From an uncultured Nitrososphaera sp. (GTDB lineage: Archaea; Thermoproteota; Nitrososphaeria; Nitrososphaerales; Nitrososphaeraceae): a stretch of 16,855 nucleotides of DNA. Position numbers and translations under genes: made by a program. Location: the NCBI RefSeq assembly GCF_946478925.1, contig NZ_CAMLDP010000036.1:1-16855 (forward strand), in the 5' to 3' direction. Shown here piece after piece: positions 1-7,324 of the stretch (within the stretch, counting starts at the first letter, position 1; each line of letters opens with the position of its first letter). The notes below the pieces were generated by a model. That model was given only the letters and a program-made list of their open reading frames with translations. It was not told where the DNA came from and ran no database searches.

Positions 1-208
1 ATGTTCTGTCGATGCCGCTTGCCACCATCTTGCTCTTGAACGCGGCCACGTCGTCAGATGCAAGCGGCTTTGCCACCCACCCGCGAGGGTTTCTGCTGAA
101 TATCTGAAACGCGCTGCAGCCAATGCCCTTGGCGTTGTCCACGGAGTTTGAAATACCTCCTGCGATAGAGACGTGAAAGCCCACCTTGTAGCCGGCGTTC
201 ATGTGCAT
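1..208 (-). CDS. nfo: Endonuclease IV (AP endonuclease), 5' part, cut by window edge
   Basis: Reading the minus strand from ATG at 208 gives about 69 codons that run off the window. The N-terminus carries the AP endonuclease 2 (TIM-barrel) signature: VGFHVSIAGGISNSVDNA at about residues 8-25, then the FQIFSRNPRGW stretch. In the family these strands form the start of the barrel that binds the trinuclear zinc centre and cleaves 5' to abasic sites in base excision repair. An alternative start is ATG at 202. The gene is divergent from priL with about 55 bases between them. Identity is strong from the N-terminal signature; the metal-binding residues lie outside the window. Confidence 0.9.
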   Translation of the reverse strand, partial: MHMNAGYKVGFHVSIAGGISNSVDNAKGIGCSAFQIFSRNPRGWVAKPLASDDVAAFKSKMVASGIDRT

Positions 209-238
209 ATACGCCCGCTAGTCCGGTGCGCCGGCTAG

Positions 239-265
239 TAAAGTTATTGCGATGTCGTTTTATTG
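239..265. promoter_or_regulatory. AT-rich core of the nfo/priL divergent promoter
   Basis: The only AT-rich stretch between the two divergent genes contains TAAAGTTATT (239-248) and TTTTATTG (258-265). Read on minus, the first would place a transcription start near 218, just ahead of the nfo ATG at 208. Read on plus, either box could serve priL. The assignment of box to gene is inference from the roughly 26-nt archaeal TATA-to-start spacing. Confidence 0.35.
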
Positions 266-1312
266 CAGTTCCGCAAACAGCTAGCCGTAATAGAGTTGTC
301 CATCAAGATGGGCACTGGCGATCTTGCCAAGTACCCCTTTCTTAACGAGGCAGGTGAGTACCTGCGCCAGTCAGGGTTTGGCTGGGACGAGCTTGACAGG
401 CCAGACGCCAAGGACATAATCGACAGGGCCGCAGAGCGGGTTAGGACGGCAGCGGCAGGAAACGTCTATGAAAAGCTGGAGCGGTACGAGACAGAGATCC
501 TGACCTTTATAGTCACTCTGATAATGGTAAAGTCGGTTGGCCTAGAGCACGTACTGAGGAAATACGCCCTTGCCGAAGCAAGGCGCGCAGAAAAGTTCCT
601 GACTGAGGACTTGAAGAGGCAGAGCGACGCGCAAAAGCGCGCACTATTTTCCAAGATATTTGAGGACCTTTTCAAGCTGAAAATAGACGTGACAAGAGAC
701 GGCAGGCTCTTTCAGGTCAGAGTCACCGATTACTTGACGCGCTCGTCGCACTTTCACGAACAAGAGTGGAAGATGATAAACAGGCTGGTGCAGGACGGCC
801 AAGTGTTCCTCGACGCCGACGAGACCGTGAGGCTGGTGCGAAACGAGCTGGCAGTCCTCATAACCGGCAGGGTGAGGGCCATGAACCTGCCGGCGCTCCC
901 GCAGTCTGTGAGGCAAAAAGTCGACGAATTGAGGACAGAGCTTGCCCCGCGCTACGAGTACAGGGCTGTCGCAGTGACCGACTACCCTCCGTGCGTCAAG
1001 CACGCGCTGGAGGTTATGGGCAGGGGCGAAAACCTGCCACACTCTGCCCGGCTCATGCTTGCGACGTACATGCTTGCGATAGCCAAGCCGATAGACGAGA
1101 TAGTAGAGATGTTCAAAAACGCGCCGGATTTCAATGAGCGCATAACCCGCTATCAGGTAGAACACCTCGCAGGGACAAAGGGCAGCAGGACAAAATACTC
1201 GGTGCCGTCGTGCGAAAAGCTGCGTACTGAGAACCTGTGCTTTGCGACGGCTGACTGCAACGGCATAATCAACCCAATGCAGTTTGGCAGAAAGAGGAGG
1301 AAACAACAATGA
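263..1312 (+). CDS. priL: DNA primase large subunit PriL (4Fe-4S)
   Basis: Regulatory subunit of the archaeal/eukaryotic-type primase, partner of the catalytic subunit encoded immediately downstream; it stabilises and modulates RNA/DNA primer synthesis at replication forks. The N-terminal LAKYPFLNEA motif (residues 21-30 from the TTG start) is typical of the family. Four cysteines in the C-terminal domain fit the conserved 4Fe-4S ligands: C244 (YPPC), C317 (VPSC), C326 (ENLC) and C332 (ADC). The start is unsettled: TTG 263 gives 349 aa, but a TATA-like TTTTATTG overlaps it, so TTG 296 or ATG 308 (334 aa) are real alternatives, and the family motif begins just after 308. The stop overlaps the priS start as ATGA, so the two subunits are translationally coupled. 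Confidence 0.93.
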   Translation: MQFRKQLAVIELSIKMGTGDLAKYPFLNEAGEYLRQSGFGWDELDRPDAKDIIDRAAERVRTAAAGNVYEKLERYETEILTFIVTLIMVKSVGLEHVLRKYALAEARRAEKFLTEDLKRQSDAQKRALFSKIFEDLFKLKIDVTRDGRLFQVRVTDYLTRSSHFHEQEWKMINRLVQDGQVFLDADETVRLVRNELAVLITGRVRAMNLPALPQSVRQKVDELRTELAPRYEYRAVAVTDYPPCVKHALEVMGRGENLPHSARLMLATYMLAIAKPIDEIVEMFKNAPDFNERITRYQVEHLAGTKGSRTKYSVPSCEKLRTENLCFATADCNGIINPMQFGRKRRKQQ

Positions 1313-2466
1313 GCAAAGCGGCAGACGCGGTAAGGGCCGCTTTCCGTGAATACTACTTCAAGCAGGCTAGGATGATAGAGCCGCCCGGCGACATTGAAAA
1401 GCGCGAGTTTGGCTACATGCAGTTTGGGGGCCACGGCATGGCGCGCCACCTCTCGTTCAAGAGCACGGGCGAGCTGATAGCCACGCTCATCACGCAGGTC
1501 CCGTCAGACGTCTATTGCTCAAACGCGCTCTACAGGTTTCCCACGCTTTCGATGCAGGAAAAGCAGTGGCTCGGGGCCGACCTGATATTTGACATTGACG
1601 GCAAGGACCTGCATCTTCCCTGCGTGCCATCGCACTCGTACCCAGTTTGCGCAAACTGTGGAAACATTTCATCTCCCCTTTCATCAGACAAAGACAACGA
1701 ATCCGCATGCGGCGCATGTGGCAACAAAAAGGCGGAGCACATCGTCATCCCATGCGCCAAGTGCATTGACGGATCAAAAAAGGAGGCAAGACGCCTTATC
1801 GAGTTTCTGACCGGCGACCTTGGCATCGACCGGCAGAACATCCACACCTACTTTTCAGGGAACAACGGCTTTCACTTCCACGTACAGGATGACGCGTACA
1901 GGCCGCTTGACTCGCAGGCGCGTTCTGACCTTGTGGGATACCTTGCAGGCGTCGGCCTCCTCGCAGAAAGCGTCGGCGTGCGCAAGCCGCCCGGGGGCGG
2001 CGACCTTGCCTTTGTCAAGTTCCCAAGGAGCGGCCTTGGCTCTGGGTGGCGAAAAAAAGTCGCCGACAAACTAAAGATAGACACGACTTCGACTTTGCGG
2101 CTGACAAACATTGTCAAGGAAAAAGGCGGATACGCGGGATTCAAGGCAGAGCTTGACGCGATGACCCGCGAGATGGGCGTGAGGATAGACCCTCAGGTCA
2201 CGACCGACGTCCACCGCGTCTTTCGTATGCCTGGAACGCTCAACAGCAAGAGCGGCCTTGCAAAGGTGAGAGTCGGCGACTTGGAGTCGTTTGACCCGTT
2301 TACCGACGCCTGCCTGCTTGGCGATTCCAAGTTGAAGGTAAGGCTAAAGGCGCACGCCAAGGTCCGGCTAAAGGGCGAGAACTACAACATATCAAAGGAA
2401 ACGGCCGAGCTCCCGGCTTACGCTGCCGCGTATTTTATCTGCAAGGGCCTTGCAGAAGCGACCTGA
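1309..2466 (+). CDS. priS: DNA primase small (catalytic) subunit PriS
   Basis: Catalytic subunit of the archaeo-eukaryotic primase (AEP fold), 385 aa. Motif I is seen as DLIFDIDGKD with catalytic D95 and D97. Motif II is SGNNGFHFH (183-191) with the nucleotide-binding H189. Motif III is the VTTDVHRVFR stretch with D300, followed by RMPGTLNSKSGL. A cysteine-rich insertion follows motif I: C114/C117, C134/C137 and C149/C152, three CxxC pairs, more than the four ligands needed for one zinc knob. ATG 1309 overlaps the priL stop by four bases (ATGA), giving 1:1 subunit coupling. Family and role are established; the exact zinc ligands are inferred. Confidence 0.96.
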   Translation: MSKAADAVRAAFREYYFKQARMIEPPGDIEKREFGYMQFGGHGMARHLSFKSTGELIATLITQVPSDVYCSNALYRFPTLSMQEKQWLGADLIFDIDGKDLHLPCVPSHSYPVCANCGNISSPLSSDKDNESACGACGNKKAEHIVIPCAKCIDGSKKEARRLIEFLTGDLGIDRQNIHTYFSGNNGFHFHVQDDAYRPLDSQARSDLVGYLAGVGLLAESVGVRKPPGGGDLAFVKFPRSGLGSGWRKKVADKLKIDTTSTLRLTNIVKEKGGYAGFKAELDAMTREMGVRIDPQVTTDVHRVFRMPGTLNSKSGLAKVRVGDLESFDPFTDACLLGDSKLKVRLKAHAKVRLKGENYNISKETAELPAYAAAYFICKGLAEAT

Positions 2467-2469
2467 CAT

Positions 2470-2477
2470 GTTATAAG
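2470..2477 (+). promoter_or_regulatory. TATA box of the UPF0182 operon
   Basis: GTTATAAG lies in the 36-base gap after priS. Its centre is about 29 bases upstream of the TTG start at 2503, consistent with a leaderless or nearly leaderless transcript. This separates the downstream three-gene cluster from the primase operon. Confidence 0.6.
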
Positions 2478-2502
2478 ACCCGAGCGCGTACGTCAGAATT
2501 GC

Positions 2503-5430
2503 TTGTGGGATACGTACAGTGGTGAAGACAAGGCACCCCGCGCCGACCTCGGCAGGCTCGTAAAATGGGGCATCCTTGCAGCGATGGGCATCGTGATATT
2601 TGCAGTCGCAAGCAACCAGGCAGTCAACCTGCTCCTCAACTTGTCAGAATTTGGGAGCACATATTCAAAGACGCTCTACTACTCTATCGTATCAGGGCTG
2701 GCGCTTGCCGCAATAGCGCTTGTCCGCGTAAACGCCGCAAGCAGGCATTCCATGGTCTGGTACGCAGTCAGCCTAATAGTCAGGTTCGTCAAGAGAAACG
2801 ACTTTGAGGCGCAGTCAAAGCCGGCGGGCCGCTACTCGGACTTTCACATGAGCCCGCTCAGCTTTGGGCTGTGGCAGGCGACAAAGGTAGTGGTGCTTGC
2901 CCCGCTCTTTGCCAACATCGGCTTTGGCATGGCAATCGCGTACATGGCGGAAGGAAACGACGTCGGCGTTTCAAGCATCGGCTCCATCTTCTCCATCCCG
3001 TTTGCCACCGTGACGGCAGACGGCGCTTTTGCGCAGGAAAACGTCGTCCCGGCGATACCCGCCCTTGCGCTCTTGATGCCGGCGCTCCTGAGTGCCGTCG
3101 GCATACGCCTGCTTCTCTACGTGGGAGTGTCAGGCGCAGTCAACGTCGTGTCGCAGTACATGCTCGATGCGGCAGAGCACAAGCCCAAGTTCCTCTCGTA
3201 CATATCCACAGTAGAGGTAATCGTGGGCGCGGCGATATTCTGGGCCGGCTTTACTTTGTTTTTCAGCTCCGGAATCGACTTTAACACGAAATACCTGATA
3301 GCTGGCGCCCTTGCGCTTGGCGCAGCTCTCATGTTTTACGGGTTCATGGACAAAAGGCGCGCCAGAGTCATCATCTACCCGCAAAAAAGGCACGTCTACC
3401 TGCGCCTGATGACAGTCGTCGCAGTCGTCGCAGTCGTCGGCTCGATAGTAGCGGTGAACACTAGCATAGCGGAGGCGAAAAAGGTAGAGTGGCGCGGTCC
3501 GTACATAGCGCAGGAAATAGCAGTCAACCGCAACATGGCAGAGCTTGACAAGGTGAGCGTAGTGAACTATGATGTCAAGCCGCCCTCTGTCGCGCCGGCG
3601 AATATACCGCAGATGGTAAACGCAAACCGCGACACTTTGAACAACATACGGCTGTGGGACAAAGATGCTGCAAGTCAGAAACTAAAGCCGGAGCTTGGCC
3701 AGAGAAACGACATTGCCTTTGCAGACACGGACATGCTGCGCTTTTCCGGCACTATGTACTGGACGGGAGCGACTACCCCGAAACTGCCAGACACGGTCGC
3801 GCAGGGAACTGAATGGTTCAACCAGCACCTGGTGTACACGCACGCAAACCCCGGCTTCAAGATGCTAGAAGCGGACACAGGAAGTGTCGTCAACGAGGAC
3901 AAGTTCTTCCCACAAAAGCGCATCTACTACGGCGAAAGCGGCGACGAGGGGCTGTTCTCCCGCAGCTGGGCCGCGTATCCCGATGGGAGGACTTCAAGCG
4001 ACGAAATATCCCAGTTCTTTTACAACGGCACCGGAGGCATCGACGTGGCGCCTCCGCTCAGCTGGATGTTTGAGCCTAACTTTATGCTGTCGTACCCAGA
4101 CACTCCGATCCACATCATGAGGTACAAGGACATACACGACAGGATGGACCTGCTGTACCCGTATTTCGTGTACGACTTTGCGTTCAGCAACGACAGCAAT
4201 GCGGCCGCACCAGTCTTCCAGAAAGTAGGAGTATTGCCCGTAACCGACGGCAAGAACACGTACTGGCTGATGCCGCTAATAGCCGCGCTCGACACGTCGC
4301 ACGTACCTTGGGGCTCGCCGTTCATGCTAAAACTGGTAGGCTACTCGCTGATAGACGCATACAACGGCAGCGTGCAAGTGATAGTGACTGGAAACGACAA
4401 GTTTTCAGACATGTTCTACGACCAGTACAAGAGCCTCGGCGCGACGCGGCAAGTCCCGCAGTGGCTCGACCAGCAGATCCGCTACCCAGAGGAGATGTTC
4501 ATCTGGAAGATAGCCAAATTCAACCGCTACCACGTCGCCGACCCCAAGACGTTCATAGAGGCAAGACAGTTCTACGACATACCAAAGGACGGCTCAAAAG
4601 ACATACCGCCATACTATATCACGACCAAGCCGCAGGGCTTTGAAAGCGCCCAGTTCGTGGGTTTCCAGTCGCTTGAACTGAGCGGCTCTGCCACAAAGAA
4701 CCTCGTCGGCTACATGATTGTCGAAAACGACATGCCTGCGCTTGGCAAGATGACGTTCTATTCCGTCCCGCTCGACTCGGCGACGAAACTCATAGGACCT
4801 TCGGCCGCCCGCGAGGCGCTTGAAAAGGACAAAGAGTACAAGAACGTCAAGACGCTCTTGCAGGGAAATCCGAGGGTAGGCGAGAACATACTGTACAGAA
4901 TAGGCGACCAGGAGGTGTATTTCATACCCGTGTACACCGCAAACACCCCGGGAGGAGTAGTGTCGCAGATAGGCACCATTGCCGCAGTCGGAGCGTCCGT
5001 CACGGGCACGTTCAACGTCGGGCTCGGAGACAACCCCGTGCAGGCGTTTGAGAACTATTTGCTAAAGGCCGCAGGCCAGCAGACTACCGACGTCACGCCC
5101 AGTCAGGGCACTGGAGGCACGCCGGCGCCGGCCCTGGATGTGCAGGACAGAATCGCCGCCGTAGAGCGTGTCTTTTCAGACGCGGGCCTGCAGGTGATAA
5201 AGCCTACTGCCATTTCTGCGCCGTTAGAATTCCAAGAAGCAGGGGCCGCATACAAGGCCGACACCGACTTTAAACTAGCGCAGGACGCGATAGCCAAGTT
5301 CGTGCAGGCAAACCCACCGGACAACGGCAGGGTGTACGAGTGGCAGAATGGAAACAACGTGAACTTTGGCGTGCTCAAGGTCTCCGGCGGGATTGTCGAG
5401 AACCACTACATTGCAATCGAGGTAAGTTGA
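2503..5430 (+). CDS. UPF0182 family large integral membrane protein
   Basis: 975 aa, matching the usual size of UPF0182 (PF03699), a membrane family of unknown function. The N-terminal third has about seven hydrophobic segments (near residues 20-48, 58-78, 86-97, 125-148, 183-217, 236-256, 262-281 and 302-324, one of them short). It is followed by a large, probably extracytoplasmic domain. Recognisable family motifs are NIRLWD (381-386), HLVYTHANPGF (442-452), RIYYGE (473-478), LVGYSLIDAYNGSV (611-624), IRYPEEMF (659-666) and YHVADPKTF (676-684). The C-terminal tail after about residue 860 contains a Gln/Thr/Gly/Pro linker and a small extra region. The start is TTG 2503, supported by the TATA box. 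No function is assigned to the family; I infer an envelope role from topology only. Confidence 0.88.
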   Translation: MWDTYSGEDKAPRADLGRLVKWGILAAMGIVIFAVASNQAVNLLLNLSEFGSTYSKTLYYSIVSGLALAAIALVRVNAASRHSMVWYAVSLIVRFVKRNDFEAQSKPAGRYSDFHMSPLSFGLWQATKVVVLAPLFANIGFGMAIAYMAEGNDVGVSSIGSIFSIPFATVTADGAFAQENVVPAIPALALLMPALLSAVGIRLLLYVGVSGAVNVVSQYMLDAAEHKPKFLSYISTVEVIVGAAIFWAGFTLFFSSGIDFNTKYLIAGALALGAALMFYGFMDKRRARVIIYPQKRHVYLRLMTVVAVVAVVGSIVAVNTSIAEAKKVEWRGPYIAQEIAVNRNMAELDKVSVVNYDVKPPSVAPANIPQMVNANRDTLNNIRLWDKDAASQKLKPELGQRNDIAFADTDMLRFSGTMYWTGATTPKLPDTVAQGTEWFNQHLVYTHANPGFKMLEADTGSVVNEDKFFPQKRIYYGESGDEGLFSRSWAAYPDGRTSSDEISQFFYNGTGGIDVAPPLSWMFEPNFMLSYPDTPIHIMRYKDIHDRMDLLYPYFVYDFAFSNDSNAAAPVFQKVGVLPVTDGKNTYWLMPLIAALDTSHVPWGSPFMLKLVGYSLIDAYNGSVQVIVTGNDKFSDMFYDQYKSLGATRQVPQWLDQQIRYPEEMFIWKIAKFNRYHVADPKTFIEARQFYDIPKDGSKDIPPYYITTKPQGFESAQFVGFQSLELSGSATKNLVGYMIVENDMPALGKMTFYSVPLDSATKLIGPSAAREALEKDKEYKNVKTLLQGNPRVGENILYRIGDQEVYFIPVYTANTPGGVVSQIGTIAAVGASVTGTFNVGLGDNPVQAFENYLLKAAGQQTTDVTPSQGTGGTPAPALDVQDRIAAVERVFSDAGLQVIKPTAISAPLEFQEAGAAYKADTDFKLAQDAIAKFVQANPPDNGRVYEWQNGNNVNFGVLKVSGGIVENHYIAIEVS
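3415..3441 (+). repeat. 9-bp tandem repeat (3 copies) inside a membrane helix
   Basis: Two exact copies of GTCGTCGCA followed by a third copy ending GGC encode VVAVVAVVG in the last hydrophobic segment of the UPF0182 protein. In-frame repeats of this kind can change in copy number without breaking the frame. Confidence 0.7.
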
Positions 5431-5987
5431 TGATTTTGCCGACGCTAGTGGTCGACAACCTTTCGCCATTCACGCCGGACATACTTGCGTGCCTTGACAG
5501 GCTCGGCGCAGAACGCGTCTATAGGAAATACTCTGAGGTGACTCGGGACGACCTTGAAAAATGCGAGCGGGTCATCCTGTCTGGGAGGCGCAAAAACGAC
5601 CAGGCAGTGAACGCTGCAAACTCGCGAATAGTCAGATACTGCCACGACAAGGATATTCCGCTGCTTGGCATCTGCTACGGAGCAGAGATAATCGCCTTGA
5701 CTCTCGGTGGCTCGATACGCAGGATGTCCTCGCATTTGCACGGGCAGATAGACGTTATTACATCGCCTAGTCCGCTCGTCCCAGAAAAAAACACGATATC
5801 GGTGTACGAAAGCCACGGCTTTTGCATAGCCAGACTGCCGGAGGGCTTTGTGCGCCTCGCAGGGTCCAAGTACTGCGATCACGAGATTTTTGCGCACGGC
5901 ACTAAAAAGATCTACGGCACGCAGTTCCACCCGGAAAAGAGCGGGCCCGACGGCCTCGACCTCCTTGAGAAATTCGCAAGAATGTAG
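5430..5987 (+). CDS. Class I glutamine amidotransferase, GuaA-N/TrpG-like, stand-alone
   Basis: 185 aa single-domain glutaminase. Nucleophile C82 sits in the elbow GICYGAE (80-86), and H167 and E169 in TQFHPEK complete the Cys-His-Glu triad, so glutamine hydrolysis is likely intact. The SGGP loop that normally forms the oxyanion hole in GuaA/TrpG relatives reads SGRRKND here (51-57), which is unusual. The best family guess is the split archaeal GMP synthase subunit A, but the N-terminus lacks the typical DYGGQ-like opening and no ATP-pyrophosphatase or synthase partner gene is nearby, so the acceptor is unknown. The ATG at 5430 shares one base with the stop of the UPF0182 gene, implying translational coupling. 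Confidence 0.82.
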   Translation: MILPTLVVDNLSPFTPDILACLDRLGAERVYRKYSEVTRDDLEKCERVILSGRRKNDQAVNAANSRIVRYCHDKDIPLLGICYGAEIIALTLGGSIRRMSSHLHGQIDVITSPSPLVPEKNTISVYESHGFCIARLPEGFVRLAGSKYCDHEIFAHGTKKIYGTQFHPEKSGPDGLDLLEKFARM

Positions 5988-6011
5988 AATGATTTATTTG
6001 CCCTGCAAGGG

Positions 6012-6980
6012 TTGGCACAAGGCAGTAGTTTGGAGTCTTCGCAGCCAGAACATTTCATTTCGCTTCCGCTTGTGAGCAAGAGCGAGGAAAGCCCGCGGCT
6101 TCCCCTTGCCGTCAACGTAGTCGCAAAATACTGGGGCGAGGACCTGATAGGAGCAGAGTCCCAGGAGCAGGCATTATCATCAAGGGGCACCGTCATGATA
6201 GACGGAATCGAGCTTGCAGAAAGGCGCGGGCTTGCCTGCTACATTTTCAAGGGCTCGCTCAAGGACGTCAAGAAAAGAATCGACCAGGGCATACCGCCAA
6301 TAGTGGTGATGCCCGGCATCCACGACATTGCCCAGCACGCGACGGTGGTATCAGGGTACGACCTTGACGAGCGGAGAATCCTGACATACGTGCCAGAGCC
6401 GGACACGATAGGCGCAATACCAGAGCCAAAGTTCGAGCAGGACTGGGAGCAGGATGACATGACAGAGATTATTCTTATTCCTGTTGACATGAAGGATCTC
6501 TTTAAAAATGAGGACCTGAAATTTGCAGAGTCCAACAGGGCGTGTTTTGAGGCAGAGAGGCTCAGGCAGCAGGGCAAGGCCGAAAAGGCAGTGGAAAAAC
6601 TGCGGCAGGCAGCCGAGGCAGAACCGGAAAACGCGCAGGCTTGGTCGCAGCTTGCAGGCATCTATAACGAGCAGGGCTCAGAGCAGGCGGTGCCGTGCTA
6701 CGAGCGCGCCGTCAAGGCCAACCCGCGCTACTACCTTGCGTACAGGGGCCTTGGCAACTATTACCTGAAAAAGAAGGACTACTCCCTTGCAGAGGCATAT
6801 TATACAAAAGCAATCAACATCAATCCCGCCCGCTACGGCCCAATATACAAGAACAGGGCGGTGGCAAGGATGCAGAACGGCAACAACGCCGGCGCAAAGG
6901 AAGACCTGACAAGATACATAGAGCAGACGCCGGGCGCCCTTGATGCAGAGAGCATCAAAGAGGCAATTGCGCAACTCTAG
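6012..6980 (+). CDS. C39-peptidase-like domain fused to TPR repeats
   Basis: 322 aa from TTG 6012, the only plausible in-frame start before residue 62. Residues about 15-157 resemble peptidase C39-like domains: an LPLVSKSEES opening, a helix ending AVNVVAKYWG (33-42), a long insertion, and QHATVVSGYD (108-117), the usual His-Val-Val-x-Gly-Tyr-Asp block. The catalytic Cys-Gly-Pro at the helix start is replaced by RLPLA (29-33), so proteolysis is unlikely. Residues about 172-307 form four TPR units, for example 209-239, 240-272 and 276-307, each with the Trp/Tyr-Gly-Ala-Pro pattern. No signal peptide is seen. It follows the amidotransferase by 24 bases and is probably cotranscribed; a protein-binding scaffold is inferred. 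Confidence 0.75.
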   Translation: MAQGSSLESSQPEHFISLPLVSKSEESPRLPLAVNVVAKYWGEDLIGAESQEQALSSRGTVMIDGIELAERRGLACYIFKGSLKDVKKRIDQGIPPIVVMPGIHDIAQHATVVSGYDLDERRILTYVPEPDTIGAIPEPKFEQDWEQDDMTEIILIPVDMKDLFKNEDLKFAESNRACFEAERLRQQGKAEKAVEKLRQAAEAEPENAQAWSQLAGIYNEQGSEQAVPCYERAVKANPRYYLAYRGLGNYYLKKKDYSLAEAYYTKAININPARYGPIYKNRAVARMQNGNNAGAKEDLTRYIEQTPGALDAESIKEAIAQL

Positions 6981-7324
6981 GAAAGGACTTCCCGGTAGAC
7001 ATCTATCCTAGGCGGCTCCTCTATCAGGTGCTCGATTCTTTTGTGAAGCGACTGGATGTAGGGCATCTGCAAGTGCTCCTCCAGCGCCTTTCTGTTAATC
7101 CACACCTCGTCGAACACCAGGTAGTGCCTGTCGTCTTCGTGCGTGTGAAGGACGTAGGCAATGTTTCCCGGCTCTTTTCTCGTCGGCTCGACAAGCGACA
7201 ATAGGATACGCTGCAATTCAGAAGAGCTCCCACGCTTGGCCCTGAAAAACGCAAGCACCCTTACAGACTCGGGCGTCCGCAAAACGAATTTCTCAACGTC
7301 CGTGGTATCGGTCAACTCTTTCAC
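6977..7324 (-). CDS. ABM-domain (antibiotic biosynthesis monooxygenase/YgiN-like) protein
   Basis: 115 aa dimeric alpha+beta barrel-type protein. After about 20 residues comes the ABM core: VRVLAFFRAKRGSSSELQ, then LVEPTRKEPGNIAYVLH, then DEVWINRKALEEHLQMPYI, a close fit to the family pattern up to the last beta strand. Relatives include YgiN-type quinol monooxygenases and small unclassified stress proteins; the substrate cannot be read from sequence. The start is GTG 7324-7322, overlapping the stop of the upstream aldo/keto reductase as GTGA. Its stop shares the tetramer CTAG with the stop of the convergent TPR gene. Confidence 0.85.
   Translation of the reverse strand: MKELTDTTDVEKFVLRTPESVRVLAFFRAKRGSSSELQRILLSLVEPTRKEPGNIAYVLHTHEDDRHYLVFDEVWINRKALEEHLQMPYIQSLHKRIEHLIEEPPRIDVYREVLS

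Noticed and set aside
644..1309. Long open frame on minus opposite priL
   Set aside because: Shadow of a well-supported primase gene in G+C-rich DNA; no recognisable domain and its peptide is Arg/His/Leu rich as expected for an antisense frame.
5340..5429. 30-codon N-terminal extension of the amidotransferase
   Set aside because: It lies wholly inside the UPF0182 gene; the ATG at 5430 places the family's first beta strand at the N-terminus and gives an operon-style overlap.
5430..5987. TrpG (anthranilate synthase glutaminase)
   Set aside because: No trpE or other tryptophan genes adjacent, and the SGGP loop and surrounding words do not match TrpG well.
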